From positions 248,001 to 312,000 of the forward strand of contig NZ_JACFXY010000002.1 of the NCBI RefSeq assembly GCF_014946725.1: a stretch of 64,000 nt of DNA, in the 5' to 3' direction. Position numbers and translations under genes: made by a program. Below are positions 50,009-59,814 of the stretch, in pieces; position 1 is the stretch's first letter, and every line of letters starts with the position of its first letter. Below the pieces are notes generated by a model, which saw only the letters and a program-made list of their open reading frames with translations, was not told the origin of the DNA and made no database searches. The stretch is from Mixta mediterraneensis (lineage in GTDB: Bacteria > Pseudomonadota > Gammaproteobacteria > Enterobacterales > Enterobacteriaceae).

Positions 50009-51175
50009 TTATTGTTTGACGTCGCACAGCGCCGCAGCGCCAGCCTGCAACGTCGCGTCGTCTTTTGCGAACGAAAGACGGATGAGTTTATTGTCTGTGC
50101 CATCCATATAAAATGCCGATAACGGAATGGTGGCCACACCGTGATCGACAATAAGGCGTTTAACCATTTCGCTATCGGATTCGTTACTGAAATGACCGTA
50201 ACTCGCTAACATAAAGAACGAACCCGCACACGGCAGCAGCCTGAAAGGGGAATTCTGCATCAACGTTTGTAGATGATCGCGCTTCTGCTGATAAAAAGAC
50301 GACAGCGAAAGATAATTTTCGGCATTTTGCAAATAGTGTGCGAAACCCACCTGCATCGGCGTGTCGGCGGCATACATCATAAACTGATGAACTTTTACCA
50401 GTTCAGTCATTAGCGCAGCCGGAGCCAGACAATATCCCACACGCCAGCCGGTAACGTGAAAAGTTTTGCCGAACGACGAAACGATGACGCTGCGCTCGGC
50501 CAGATCCGGGTGTGTTGCCATACCACAGTGTTTGCGGCCATCAAACAGAATGTGTTCGTATACTTCGTCAGACAACACCACAATATTGGTGTGACGAGTT
50601 AAGGCCGCCAGCCGGTCAAGATCCGCTGGCGTCAACACCTGTGCGCTTGGGTTGTGCGGCGTATTGATGATGATCATCCGGGTGCGCGACGTCAGCGCTG
50701 CCTGCAATTCATCCCAGTTAATGGCAAATTCTGGCATCTGCAATTTCAGGCCAATCGGTTTGCCGCCCTGCAAACGTACCACTGGCGCATAGCTGTCGAA
50801 CGCCGGTTCGAAGAAAATGACTTCATCCCCCGGATGCACCAGCGCTGAAATCGCCATGTAGATGCCCTGGCTGGCGCTGCCAGTGATTAATACTTCGCTG
50901 GCAGGATCGTAGCGCTGGCCGTAAAGCGCATGAACTTTGTTGGCTAACGCTTCTCTCAGTGCCGGTAAGCCGGTCATGGGAGCGTATTGGTTATGGCCTT
51001 CCCGCATTGCCCGGCTAACCGCTTCTACCAATGCGGGATCGCAGGGAAAGTTCGGTGCGCCTTGCGACAGATTAATTGCCTTGTGCTGGGTCGAGAGCTG
51101 TCCGATGACGCTAAAAATGGTGGTGCCGACGTCGGGCAGTTTTGAGGAGATCTGTACGGGCGATTTCAGAGACAT
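50009..51175 (-). CDS. ybdL: Pyridoxal-phosphate aminotransferase, YbdL-like (methionine aminotransferase)
   Basis: The ATG at 51175, after CGGAG, gives 388 residues of the class I aminotransferase family. The PLP lysine lies in SSFGKTFHVTGWRVGY near residue 239, and other contacts are INTPHNPSAQ and VLSDEVYEH. The sequence fits E. coli YbdL, which prefers methionine, histidine and phenylalanine. The longer start at 51196 lacks a ribosome binding site. It is divergent from a LysR regulator. Confidence 0.87.
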   Translation of the reverse strand: MSLKSPVQISSKLPDVGTTIFSVIGQLSTQHKAINLSQGAPNFPCDPALVEAVSRAMREGHNQYAPMTGLPALREALANKVHALYGQRYDPASEVLITGSASQGIYMAISALVHPGDEVIFFEPAFDSYAPVVRLQGGKPIGLKLQMPEFAINWDELQAALTSRTRMIIINTPHNPSAQVLTPADLDRLAALTRHTNIVVLSDEVYEHILFDGRKHCGMATHPDLAERSVIVSSFGKTFHVTGWRVGYCLAPAALMTELVKVHQFMMYAADTPMQVGFAHYLQNAENYLSLSSFYQQKRDHLQTLMQNSPFRLLPCAGSFFMLASYGHFSNESDSEMVKRLIVDHGVATIPLSAFYMDGTDNKLIRLSFAKDDATLQAGAAALCDVKQ

Positions 51176-51301
51176 AGTTACTCCGGTTAAATGCATAAAC
51201 AGCTAAAATGCGTAAATTTCTATTCAACGGACTACTGCTTGAGACAACAAGCGAATTGTTGTCATAATAGCCATGATAAAAATGCATAGCTTGAGGTTCA
51301 T

Positions 51302-52186
51302 GTGTCACGCTCATCGCTTCCACTCAATGCCATTCATGCGTTTCTGGTGACGGCACGCCATGAAAATCTCACCCATGCGGCCAGCGAACTGTGCCTGACA
51401 CAAGGCGCGGTGAGCCGTAAGATCGCAGCGCTGGAAAGCTGGCTGGGTTTCGCCCTGTTTGATCGTCATGCGCGCGGCTTGCGCCTGACGCCACAGGGCG
51501 CGGCGCTGTTGCCTGAACTGCGTCAGGGCTTTGGAATCATGCTGAAGGCAACTGAAAAGGCCAGCCGCAGTAATGCCAGCATTCGCCTTAAAGCGCCCAC
51601 CTGCGCCATGCGCTGGCTGGTGCCACGGCTGGTTTTGCTTGAACAACAGCACCCTGAGCTGCATGTCGCCTTAACCACCACGCTCGATCATGCTTCGCAA
51701 CTGGATAATTTTGATGCCGCGATTGTCTATGGCAAGCCGCAACCCGGAGCGATTCTGTTATTTGAGGAATCGATGGTGCCGGTAATGGCGGCGGGCTCAC
51801 CGCCTCCCGCCACGCCAGCTAATTTAGCGGGTATGACATTTTTGCATCCCACCCATGATACACGCGACTGGCAGTTATGGCTGGATGCCTGTCAGGTAGA
51901 GGTATCCATGAAGCGTAATCAGCATTTCGCGACCATGGATCTGGCTATCAGTGCGGCCATTCAGGGATTTGGCGTCACTATGGCGGACAGTAATCTGGTG
52001 GAGAATGATATTGCCAGCGGCAGGCTAATAGCGCCTTTCGCTGGCGAGGTGAAGACCGGGGCGGCGTACAGTTTATTGCAGCGACCGGCGGGTGATGCGC
52101 CACCTTTCCTGCAGGATTTGGTGGCTTGGCTGTGTCAGTCTCAGAAAGTGACCCAATCCCCGTTGTCGGCGACCGGTTTAGCCTGA
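51302..52186 (+). CDS. LysR-family transcriptional regulator (GcvA-like)
   Basis: This is a 294-residue regulator starting at GTG 51302 after TTGAGG. The helix-turn-helix is [26 protein letters not shown]. The effector domain is of the GcvA/AmpR-like group ([39 protein letters not shown]). It is divergent from the ybdL-like gene, a likely target. Its 3' end overlaps the chemoreceptor gene on the other strand by 46 bp. Confidence 0.88.
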   Translation: MSRSSLPLNAIHAFLVTARHENLTHAASELCLTQGAVSRKIAALESWLGFALFDRHARGLRLTPQGAALLPELRQGFGIMLKATEKASRSNASIRLKAPTCAMRWLVPRLVLLEQQHPELHVALTTTLDHASQLDNFDAAIVYGKPQPGAILLFEESMVPVMAAGSPPPATPANLAGMTFLHPTHDTRDWQLWLDACQVEVSMKRNQHFATMDLAISAAIQGFGVTMADSNLVENDIASGRLIAPFAGEVKTGAAYSLLQRPAGDAPPFLQDLVAWLCQSQKVTQSPLSATGLA

Positions 52187-53808
52187 GCCGGAACCAAAGC
52201 GGGGGATTTTAATGGCTGGCTGACCGCTGGCGCTGGCCGAAGAGCGTGGCAGCTCTCTGACAGGCGGAATTTCGCTACCGAGGCTTGTAGTGCTTCGGTT
52301 TGAAGCGCCAGCGCGCTGGCTGCGGCGGAAACTTCCTCTACCAGCGAGGCGTTCTGCTGTGTAACGCTATCCATTTCTGTCACTGCCACGCCAACCTGCG
52401 ATATACCTTTGCTTTGCTCTTCTGAGGCGGCCGCAATCTGCTTCATGATCGCATCCACATTCTGTACCGATTTAAGAATGTCATTCATGGTTGTACCGGT
52501 GGTGCCAACCAGTTCAGCGCCCTTCTCCACGCGCTGTACAGAGTCTTCGATGAGCGTCGCGATCTCTTTGGCTGCGCCGGCACTGCGCTGCGCCAGGTTA
52601 CGCACTTCGCTGGCAACCACAGCAAAACCACGCCCTTGTTCACCGGCGCGTGCCGCTTCAACCGCCGCGTTAAGGGCGAGGATGTTGGTCTGAAACGCAA
52701 TGCCGTTAATCACACTGGTAATTTCAGCAATTTTCTTCGAGCTACCTGAAATGCCGTTCATGGTATTGATCACTTCACTGACCAGATTGCCACCTTGCTG
52801 CGCGGTGGTTGAAGCTGTTTCAGCCAGCGTACTGGCCTGGCGCGCGTTGTCGGCATTGAATTTTACCGTGGAGGTCAGCTGTTCCATGCTGGCAGCGGTT
52901 TGCTCCAGCGCCGCGGCTTGTTCTTCCGTGCGTGACGACAGATCATTATTGCCGGCAGAAATCTCAGCGGCTCCGCGTGAAATATTTTCAGCCCCGCTAC
53001 GAATAGCGCCAACCGCTTCACGCAGGCTCTCCTGCATCGCACTCAGCAACGGCACCAGTTTACCCACACAGTTGCGACCAAATTCATGTACTGGCTGGCT
53101 CAGATCACCATTGGCAATCAGGATGAAATGCGCACGCAACCGCCCTAAGGGCTTAACCAGCATCGCCGCTAAGTAACGATCGGTGAACAGCAAAATCAGT
53201 AAGCCTGCTATCACCGCAATCATGATAATGACTTTAGTTATCGCGGTCAGGTGATCAACAGCAATCCGTGTTTCGCCCAGTTTAACTGCCGCGGCCTGAT
53301 TAAACTTCTCGGCGCTGGCACCAAAGGCGCGGCTTAATGCTGGCGTAACGTTATTGGCCTGCTGGCGATAGGCATCAACGCTTTCCTGGCGAGCACGTTG
53401 CAATTGTGGCGAAACGCCTTCATCCAGCAACTTCTGCCAGCTATCGATAACGTTATTGACCACCTCGACATCCATCGGGCCGGGTGCCAGCTGCTTAAAG
53501 CGCGCCAGCTTTTGGGTCATGTTACCGAGCGCAAGCTGTACCGGCTCCCACGCGCTATCGGCGGGTGTTGCGCCAGACGCTTTACTTTCCATCACACGTG
53601 AAAGCCTCGTCACAACGCGAAAATATTGGTCGTTGCCCTGACTCAGCACTGTCATTTGTTCTACAAGATGACGGTCAACTTCATTGCCTTCGCTTAATGT
53701 GCCAAGAGAATGAATACTAAACAGACCGACGCCGCTCCAGAGTAAACAAAACAGCCCCAGAACGGAGAGCAGGACAGTGCGAATTGTGAAGTTTTTGAAA
53801 ATTCCCAT
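52141..53808 (-). CDS. Methyl-accepting chemotaxis protein
   Basis: The 555-residue receptor has TM1 at residues about 11-31, a periplasmic four-helix ligand domain of the Tar type (about 35-190) and TM2 ([16 protein letters not shown]). A HAMP domain and the signalling hairpin follow, with the invariant tip [33 protein letters not shown]. The C-terminus DWVTF resembles the CheR/CheB-docking pentapeptide (NWETF in Tar), so it may be a major-type receptor. The ligand is unknown. Confidence 0.93.
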   Translation of the reverse strand: MGIFKNFTIRTVLLSVLGLFCLLWSGVGLFSIHSLGTLSEGNEVDRHLVEQMTVLSQGNDQYFRVVTRLSRVMESKASGATPADSAWEPVQLALGNMTQKLARFKQLAPGPMDVEVVNNVIDSWQKLLDEGVSPQLQRARQESVDAYRQQANNVTPALSRAFGASAEKFNQAAAVKLGETRIAVDHLTAITKVIIMIAVIAGLLILLFTDRYLAAMLVKPLGRLRAHFILIANGDLSQPVHEFGRNCVGKLVPLLSAMQESLREAVGAIRSGAENISRGAAEISAGNNDLSSRTEEQAAALEQTAASMEQLTSTVKFNADNARQASTLAETASTTAQQGGNLVSEVINTMNGISGSSKKIAEITSVINGIAFQTNILALNAAVEAARAGEQGRGFAVVASEVRNLAQRSAGAAKEIATLIEDSVQRVEKGAELVGTTGTTMNDILKSVQNVDAIMKQIAAASEEQSKGISQVGVAVTEMDSVTQQNASLVEEVSAAASALALQTEALQASVAKFRLSESCHALRPAPAVSQPLKSPALVPAQAKPVADNGDWVTF

Positions 53809-54002
53809 ACCAAATCCTTTACGGTGATAACCGGTGTTGGCCCGCTTAAAACGGGCATACAGGGGTTATCGGCAGGGAACAATGAAGATGTAACATGTTT
53901 GTTAGCTATGTTAACTAACTTACCGTTTTCCGCTGGTAAATAGCTTAATAATCGTGGTGTTATACGCAAATAAATTTGCTAACAGATTAAAATATTGTTC
54001 GT
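53809..54002. other. Spacer between the chemoreceptor and the carboxylesterase
   Basis: Upstream region of the chemoreceptor gene. An AT-rich stretch is present around 53930-54000. A sigma-28 promoter would be expected but was not confidently found. Confidence 0.35.
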
Positions 54003-55523
54003 TCAGAGCTTAACCATCTTTGTCATCATCAGGCGAAACAGCCGCATGCGAGCCTTCATAAAGTTGCGCTTTAGCACCAGCCGATCCTGTTGTTGATCGC
54101 CCAGTGACAGCGTGATGTCTGCGCCTGGGTGCCATGCAGGCCAGGGCACTTCGCCTTCCAGCGTCTGCTTAAACTCGCTGGCATCGCGCGCAAAGGTAAA
54201 CCAGTAATGACTTACCCGATCAGAAAAGGCCCGATCCTTTGCGGTATAGACCCGATCATCATTCGCGTTCGGCATATGGGCTAAAGTATTCATTACGTAG
54301 GGGACTTCATTGCCATGCCAGGTGCCGTGAGGATAAAGATCGCGGGCATTTTCCGAGACGTAATCAAACCAGTAGCGCCAGCCGGGCATGCCGACATTAT
54401 GTTGCGCACGCATAACCAGCCAGGGGATGATGCTAAAGGCCATGTCGCGCGCGACTGCCCGACCCAGGCATTTATCATCATGGATGTCATACATCCATTT
54501 TAACAGGCGATAGCTGAAACGATTTTTATCACGCAACTGATGAAGAATCGCTGTGGCATCGACATCGAAATATTCCAGTACGCTGGCTTCATCGCTATTG
54601 CTGCCCGCTATAAGCGGCACGCGATGTTGTCGGGCAGCGAAAAATGTCTCCAGCATCGGCTCAGGTAAAACGACATCACCCGCAATCGGGACCGGACCAG
54701 TCATCAATGGCCGATCTAATGACCAGAACGCATCGGCTGGCAAGTCACGCAACTGCTCAGCGCTGACGTTCTCGTCTAAACCAAAATGTTTTGCTACGTT
54801 AATTCCCTGCTGCAACGCTTTTTTGCGTGGTACGTCTGGCAAACTGTAGGCGCTTTGAACGATGCCTTTATGGAACAGAGCTTCGGCCAGCGGTGAACAG
54901 CACAGCGACAGCACGCTACGTGCGCCTGATGATTCGCCAAACAGGGTGACATTGCGGCGATCGCCGCCAAAAGCAGGAATGTTGCGTTGTACCCATTGCA
55001 GCGCGGCAATTTGGTCGAGCAGGCCAAAATTATTCACCATCCCATTGGCTGGGCATTCCTTGTCCAACGCGGGATGGGCAAAGAATCCCAGGTGCCCTAA
55101 ACGGTAATTGACCGTAACGACAACCGCGCCGCGTGATGCCAGTGGTTTGCCGTTATAAGGCGCTAACCCGCCCGCGCCGATAGTGTAGCCGCCGCCGTGC
55201 AGCCAGACCATCACCGGTAACGGCTTCACCGGTTCGATGTCTGGTGTCCAGACATTAAGATACAGACAATCCTCACTAAAATTCCCGGGATCGCCACCGC
55301 CTACAGCCAGGCAATATTCACGGTTCTGCCAACTGGCAGCACCAAAAAGTGTGGCGTCGCGCACAGTCTGCCAGGGCTTAACGGGTTGCGGGGCGCGCCA
55401 GCGAAGCGGGCCTTCTGGCGCAGCGGCATAGGGTATGCCTTTGAAGACAAAGAGATCATCGTCCATGCTCCCTCGCAACTCGCCTTCCGCAGTCATAATC
55501 CTCAGACCTGTTTCATTTTTCAT
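54003..55523 (-). CDS. Type B carboxylesterase (PnbA-like)
   Basis: The ATG at 55523, after CAGGGAA, gives 506 residues of the alpha/beta-hydrolase carboxylesterase family. It has the oxyanion loop VWLHGGGYTIGAGG, the nucleophile elbow LFGESSGARS near residue 190, the acid in AGSNSDEASVLEY and the catalytic His in GTWHGNEVPYV. It has no signal peptide and is therefore cytoplasmic. Its 5' flank was hit by the IS66 element about 75 bp upstream of this start, which may have changed its promoter. The substrate is unknown. Confidence 0.88.
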   Translation of the reverse strand: MKNETGLRIMTAEGELRGSMDDDLFVFKGIPYAAAPEGPLRWRAPQPVKPWQTVRDATLFGAASWQNREYCLAVGGGDPGNFSEDCLYLNVWTPDIEPVKPLPVMVWLHGGGYTIGAGGLAPYNGKPLASRGAVVVTVNYRLGHLGFFAHPALDKECPANGMVNNFGLLDQIAALQWVQRNIPAFGGDRRNVTLFGESSGARSVLSLCCSPLAEALFHKGIVQSAYSLPDVPRKKALQQGINVAKHFGLDENVSAEQLRDLPADAFWSLDRPLMTGPVPIAGDVVLPEPMLETFFAARQHRVPLIAGSNSDEASVLEYFDVDATAILHQLRDKNRFSYRLLKWMYDIHDDKCLGRAVARDMAFSIIPWLVMRAQHNVGMPGWRYWFDYVSENARDLYPHGTWHGNEVPYVMNTLAHMPNANDDRVYTAKDRAFSDRVSHYWFTFARDASEFKQTLEGEVPWPAWHPGADITLSLGDQQQDRLVLKRNFMKARMRLFRLMMTKMVKL

Positions 55524-55589
55524 TACCAGTTCCCTGTTCAAGCGTCTTTCCATTATTTGCAGGGCTTAAGACCTTGTCTATGACTGAGG

Positions 55590-55597
55590 CCCATTTG
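55590..55597. repeat. Left 8-bp target-site duplication of the IS66 element
   Basis: CCCATTTG is repeated exactly at 58248-58255 on the other side of the element. Eight bases is the known IS66-family duplication length. Confidence 0.95.
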
Positions 55598-55646
55598 GTA
55601 AGCGTCTCATCCAGACCGTCTTTTATTTTTGCCCGCGTTTCCTACC

Positions 55647-56282
55647 ATGGACACTTTCGCGAACATGGACACTACCGTGGACAAAAATACGCCTTACACC
55701 AGAAGACCATGGATCTTCACAGCGCTGAGCCTGCGCTTTAATGAGGCTCTGACTTACCGTGAAATAGCAGAACAACTGAACCTTAGCTCATCTGCCATAC
55801 ATAAAATGTTCACGCGTTTTCGACGAACCGGAATTAACTGGCCATTGTCGGAAGAATACACGCCTGAACGCCTGGAGGAAGAGCTCTATGCCTTCAATCT
55901 TGAGACAAATCTTCCTGTAAAAAAACGCCGGCCGGACTGGCCTCTGGAATTCAAAATTCGCATGGCGGAGCTGACCCTGCAGCCGGACGCCTGTGTGGCT
56001 CAAATTGCCCGTGAGCATGGCATTAACGATAATCTGCTGTTCAACTGGCGCAATCTGCATCGTCAGGGGCTACTGGATCCGGCCAACAGAGCGACTCTGA
56101 TTCCGGTTACTATGGAGCCTGTTGTCCCTCCGCCCAGGCAAAACGGCGTCGTATCAGCAGACCTGCCACCGGTCATCAGCTGCAGGCTGACGTTGCCAGG
56201 TGGAAGCCTCAACCTGACTGGCCCGCTGACGCCTGAACTTCTGCGCGCACTGGTCAGCGAACTCAGGGAGGGTGAGTCATGA
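55647..56282 (+). CDS. tnpA: IS66-family accessory protein TnpA
   Basis: This protein is about 211 residues from ATG 55647; a later ATG at 55665 is also possible. It contains two helix-turn-helix-like segments: TYREIAEQLNLSSSAIHKMF and DACVAQIAREHGINDNLLFNWR, the latter being the transposase-8-like domain. The start region repeats ATGGACACT. TnpA is needed with TnpB and TnpC for transposition. It overlaps tnpB by 4 bp. Confidence 0.9.
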   Translation: MDTFANMDTTVDKNTPYTRRPWIFTALSLRFNEALTYREIAEQLNLSSSAIHKMFTRFRRTGINWPLSEEYTPERLEEELYAFNLETNLPVKKRRPDWPLEFKIRMAELTLQPDACVAQIAREHGINDNLLFNWRNLHRQGLLDPANRATLIPVTMEPVVPPPRQNGVVSADLPPVISCRLTLPGGSLNLTGPLTPELLRALVSELREGES

Positions 56283-56626
56283 TTAGCTTTCCGGCAGGTT
56301 CGCGGATCTGGCTGGTTGCTGGCGTGACAGATATGCGCTGTAGCTTCAACGGGCTGGCAGCGAAAGTGCAGAACACGCTTCGCACCGATCCGTTCAGCGG
56401 TCATCTGTTTATCTTTCGCGGTCGTCGCGGCGACATGATAAAGGTGCTGTGGGCCGACCGGGACGGCCTGTGCCTGTTCACCAAACGACTGGAGCGGGGG
56501 CGCTTCGTCTGGCCGGTGACCCGTGACGGAAAAGTGCATCTGACGCCTGCGCAGCTCTCCAGGCTGCTGGAAGGCATTAACTGGAAGCACCCACAGCGGA
56601 CTGAACGGCCTGGCCTGCGGATATAA
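56279..56626 (+). CDS. tnpB: IS66-family accessory protein TnpB (IS66 Orf2)
   Basis: The 115-residue protein has the family motifs WLVAGVTDMRCSFNGLA, FIFRGRRGDMIKVLWADRDGLCLF and KRLERGRFVWP. The ATGA overlap with tnpA shows coupling. Its biochemical role in IS66 transposition is unclear. Confidence 0.95.
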   Translation: MISFPAGSRIWLVAGVTDMRCSFNGLAAKVQNTLRTDPFSGHLFIFRGRRGDMIKVLWADRDGLCLFTKRLERGRFVWPVTRDGKVHLTPAQLSRLLEGINWKHPQRTERPGLRI

Positions 56627-56645
56627 CCTGCTGTAAAATGGGGTT

Positions 56646-58217
56646 ATGGACGCATCCCTTCCCGATGAAAACGCCCGGCTCAGGGCGCTGCTGCTGGAGC
56701 AGCAGACCACCATCCGCAAAATGGCGGAGTATAACCGCCTGCTCTCACAGCGGGTGGCGGCGTACGCCAGCGAAATCAACCGGCTGAAGGCGCTGATCAC
56801 TAAGCTTCAGCGCATGCAGTTCGGCAAAAGCTCCGAAAAGCTGCGTGAGAAAACGCAGCGCCAGGTGCGCGAGGCTGAAGAGCGCATCGGCGCCCTGCAG
56901 GAGGAGATGGCTGAGGCGCTGGGTGAGCAGCATGACCCGGTGGTTCCGCAACCGCTGCGCCAGTCTTCTGCCCGTAAACCATTACCGGCCACACTCCCCC
57001 GCGAAACCCGCACGCTGTCGCCGGCAGAAACCGCCTGCCCGTCGTGCGGCGGAGAGCTCAGCGCGCTGGGCTGCGACGTATCGGAGCAGCTGGAGCTCAT
57101 CAGCAGCGCCTTTAAGGTTATCGAAACGCAGCGGCCAAAACTGGCCTGCTGTGGATGTGACCACATCGTTCAGGCGACCATGCCGGCAAAACCCATAGAG
57201 CGCAGCTACGCGGGTCCCGGGCTGCTGGCGCGCATCGTCACGGCAAAGTTCGCAGAGCACACGCCTCACTATCGTCAGTCAGAGATATACCGGCGTCAGT
57301 GCGTGGAGCTGAGTCGTGCCACACTGGGGCGCTGGTCCGGTGCGGTCAGCGAACTGCTGGAGCCGCTGTATGACCTGCTGCGCCAGTACGTGCTGATTCC
57401 GGGCAAGGTGCATACCGACGATATCCCTGTGCCGGTTCAGGAGCCGGGCAGCGGTAAAACCCGCACGGCCCGGCTGTGGGTCTACGTGCGGGACGACCGT
57501 AACGCGGGCTCACCGCTTCCCCCGGCGGTGTGGTTCGCGTACTCGCCGGACCGTAAGGGGATACATCCGCAGCAACACCTTGCCGGATACAGCGGTATCC
57601 TGCAGGCCGATGCTTACGGCGGCTACAACGCACTGTACGAAGACGGCCGTATCGCCGAAGCGGCCTGCATGGCGCACGCCCGGCGAAAAATCCATGACGT
57701 TCACGTCCGCACACCGACCGACGTCACAACCGAAGCGCTGAAGCGCATCGGTAAACTGTATGCCATCGAGGCGGAGATACGCGGCAGCCCGGCAGAGGAG
57801 CGGCTGGCGGTCCGGAAAGAGCAGACGGTCCCGCTGATGCAGTCGCTGTACGACTGGGTACAGGCACAGATGAAGGTGCTGTCGCGCCACTCGGATACGG
57901 CGAAGGCGTTCTCGTACCTGCTGAAGCAGTGGGATGCGCTGAACCTGTACTGCAGCAACGGCTGGGCCGAGATAGACAATAACATCGCAGAGAACGCGCT
58001 GCGTGGCGTTGCCCTGGGGCGGAAAAACTGGCTGTTCGCGGGTTCAGACGCGGGCGGGGAACGTGCTGCGGTACTGTACTCGCTGATCGGCACCTGCCGG
58101 CTTAACGGCGTGGAACCGGAGGCGTGGCTGCGTTACGTCATCGGTCATATCCAGGACTGGCCGGTGAACCGGGTCCGTGATCTGCTGCCCTGGAAGGTCG
58201 ATCTCACTTTTGTCTGA
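56646..58217 (+). CDS. tnpC: IS66-family DDE transposase TnpC
   Basis: The 523-residue transposase has an N-terminal coiled coil (about residues 1-95) and a zinc-binding domain ([19 protein letters not shown]). The DDE_Tnp_IS66 core has acidic residues in [22 protein letters not shown] and [24 protein letters not shown]. The frame is intact. It is the catalytic protein of the element. Confidence 0.96.
   Translation: MDASLPDENARLRALLLEQQTTIRKMAEYNRLLSQRVAAYASEINRLKALITKLQRMQFGKSSEKLREKTQRQVREAEERIGALQEEMAEALGEQHDPVVPQPLRQSSARKPLPATLPRETRTLSPAETACPSCGGELSALGCDVSEQLELISSAFKVIETQRPKLACCGCDHIVQATMPAKPIERSYAGPGLLARIVTAKFAEHTPHYRQSEIYRRQCVELSRATLGRWSGAVSELLEPLYDLLRQYVLIPGKVHTDDIPVPVQEPGSGKTRTARLWVYVRDDRNAGSPLPPAVWFAYSPDRKGIHPQQHLAGYSGILQADAYGGYNALYEDGRIAEAACMAHARRKIHDVHVRTPTDVTTEALKRIGKLYAIEAEIRGSPAEERLAVRKEQTVPLMQSLYDWVQAQMKVLSRHSDTAKAFSYLLKQWDALNLYCSNGWAEIDNNIAENALRGVALGRKNWLFAGSDAGGERAAVLYSLIGTCRLNGVEPEAWLRYVIGHIQDWPVNRVRDLLPWKVDLTFV
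56656..56663 (-). promoter_or_regulatory. KOPS (GGGAAGGG on the minus strand), inside IS66
   Basis: CCCTTCCC on the + strand reads GGGAAGGG on the complement and points left towards dif. It lies within tnpC, so its orientation comes from the direction of IS insertion. Confidence 0.35.
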
Positions 58218-58247
58218 GCGTCAATACGGTCTGGATGAGACGCTTAC

Positions 58248-58255
58248 CCCATTTG
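58248..58255. repeat. Right 8-bp target-site duplication of the IS66 element
   Basis: CCCATTTG is identical to 55590-55597. Confidence 0.95.
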
Positions 58256-58374
58256 CAGAATATGCTGAAGAGGGAAAAAGCGTTGAGCAAGCTAATCAAA
58301 ACTACAGAACGGGCAGCGGCGTGGCTTTCTTTCGCATTTTATTGTGACCGGCAGAGGCGCCTGATGGATAAATC

Positions 58375-58404
58375 TAAAAAAGGCGAAGCGTATCGCCTTC
58401 TCTT
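58375..58404 (-). terminator. Intrinsic terminator of ydcJ
   Basis: Read on the minus strand, AAGGCGA (58399-58393) pairs with TCGCCTT (58386-58380), followed by TTTTTAG. It begins directly after the ydcJ stop. Confidence 0.88.
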
Positions 58405-59745
58405 TTAGTTCACTAAGCCACAGCGCTGAAGCGAACGCTGTTGCCGCTCAGCATACAGCTGCATCTCATCTTTTACTTCACTTCCTAAGGCGCGCTCAAA
58501 GCTCGCGCGGCTGGACTGTCCGGCAGAGTGCACTTGCGTTTTATCACCTAAGTTTGACTGGAAAATGCCTGCGGCGCTGACAGGCAAAAAATCTTCATAA
58601 ATAACAGGATCGGCTATCACGCGCCCTTCAGCAATTAACGTCTCCAGGTCTTCCCCGTGGCGTGGTGGCGTTGCCTGGCCTTTTTCGCTTAAACGATAGT
58701 CAAACCATGCCAGTGCTTGCTGCCGCAGAGTCGCTTCATCATCAGGAAAATCACGGAATACGCGGGCAAGCTGTTGTTGATGCTGTTGATTATCTGTGCC
58801 GCTCCCCGCTTCGGTCAGTAAGCGATCATAAAGCGCGCGGCCTTTGGGGGTTAACGCCACGCCCCGCTGCTCGATTTCGCCAAAACGTGCGGTGTGTGTT
58901 CCCTGATGCCCGTCGTTAAAAATTACAGGTTCCTCAAGCGCTTTAAAACTGGTCTGGCGCAGCAAAATAGGGATCTGGCGACGGGGCGGACCTTCAATCA
59001 GGACTTTGGGATCGATACCGCGCGACGGCATCATTTCCTGCACCCGATCAATATCCAGTGTCCGCGGCGTCAGGTGATTAATGTGGCAGCCGGGGAAGCA
59101 CACCACATCAGCAATTAGCCGGTGCTGCTGATTTAGCACATGGTAAGTCTCACTGTCCACACTGCTATGCGAATGCCAGCGGAAAGTTTCCAGTGCTTCA
59201 TCGACAAACATTGCAGCGTCTTCTGCATGTAAGCCACCTTGCTGCTGATGTTGCAGGATCAGCTGACGGCAACGTGGCGTGAAAATATCGCGAACCGCCA
59301 GAATTTCTGCCGCTTTTTTGCGCAGCACTTCATCTTCAATTAATTCAAGACGCAACAGTGAAGTGAAAATGCGGAAAGGATTACGCCGTAAGGCGGCATC
59401 ATCAACAGGGCGAAAAGCCGTAGGATGCACGGGCACACCGGCTTGTGAGAGGTCGTAATACCCTACGGGAAACATGCCCATCACCGCAAACATTTGTCGC
59501 AGCATTGAGAGCTCTTCCGCGCGGCCAACACGAATCGCGCCATGACGTTCTATATTAAGGCGGCTGAGTTCATCTGCTGCTGACAGCCGATTTTTCAGGC
59601 CAGCATCGGCTTCTAACCGGCGTTCATTAACCGTCATCACTAACTGCATCAACGTACCGTATTGCGGCACTTCCTGTTGATACATGGCTGACATCGCCTG
59701 AGAGAAGCGTGTACGGATGGCATCCGCACTTTGAAAGTTGTCCAT
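58405..59745 (-). CDS. ydcJ: YdcJ, DUF1338/HglS-like putative 2-oxoadipate dioxygenase/decarboxylase
   Basis: The 446-residue protein agrees with E. coli YdcJ in length. DUF1338 members such as HglS are Fe(II) enzymes that convert 2-oxoadipate to 2-hydroxyglutarate. Candidate metal ligands are the His residues in FRWHSHSSVDSETY and in CHINHLTPRTLDIDRVQ, and a Glu in ARFGEIEQRGVAL. The start follows GGGGAAC. The in vivo substrate of YdcJ is less certain than that of HglS. Confidence 0.88.
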   Translation of the reverse strand: MDNFQSADAIRTRFSQAMSAMYQQEVPQYGTLMQLVMTVNERRLEADAGLKNRLSAADELSRLNIERHGAIRVGRAEELSMLRQMFAVMGMFPVGYYDLSQAGVPVHPTAFRPVDDAALRRNPFRIFTSLLRLELIEDEVLRKKAAEILAVRDIFTPRCRQLILQHQQQGGLHAEDAAMFVDEALETFRWHSHSSVDSETYHVLNQQHRLIADVVCFPGCHINHLTPRTLDIDRVQEMMPSRGIDPKVLIEGPPRRQIPILLRQTSFKALEEPVIFNDGHQGTHTARFGEIEQRGVALTPKGRALYDRLLTEAGSGTDNQQHQQQLARVFRDFPDDEATLRQQALAWFDYRLSEKGQATPPRHGEDLETLIAEGRVIADPVIYEDFLPVSAAGIFQSNLGDKTQVHSAGQSSRASFERALGSEVKDEMQLYAERQQRSLQRCGLVN

Positions 59746-59814
59746 CTTGTTCCCCTGGCAGTATGAGCATTGCTGCTACTTTAAATGCAATGCTTATAGT
59801 GCCAGCGGGAAAAA

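Larger units (their letters stand above)
55598..58247. mobile_element. IS66-family insertion sequence, complete
   Basis: The element is 2650 bp with perfect 22-bp terminal inverted repeats: the left end begins GTAAGCGTCTCATCCAGACC and the right end is its complement, ending at 58247. It contains tnpA, tnpB and tnpC in the standard order, all with open frames. The flanking 8-bp duplication is exact, so insertion is recent and the element may be active. It lies between the carboxylesterase and ydcJ. Confidence 0.97.

Noticed and set aside
55580..58407. An approximately 57-codon ORF created by joining the IS66 flanks after removing the element and one duplication copy (MTEAHLQNM...)
   Set aside because: No ribosome binding site and no known similarity. 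Its 3' third is the ydcJ terminator, so it is probably chance.
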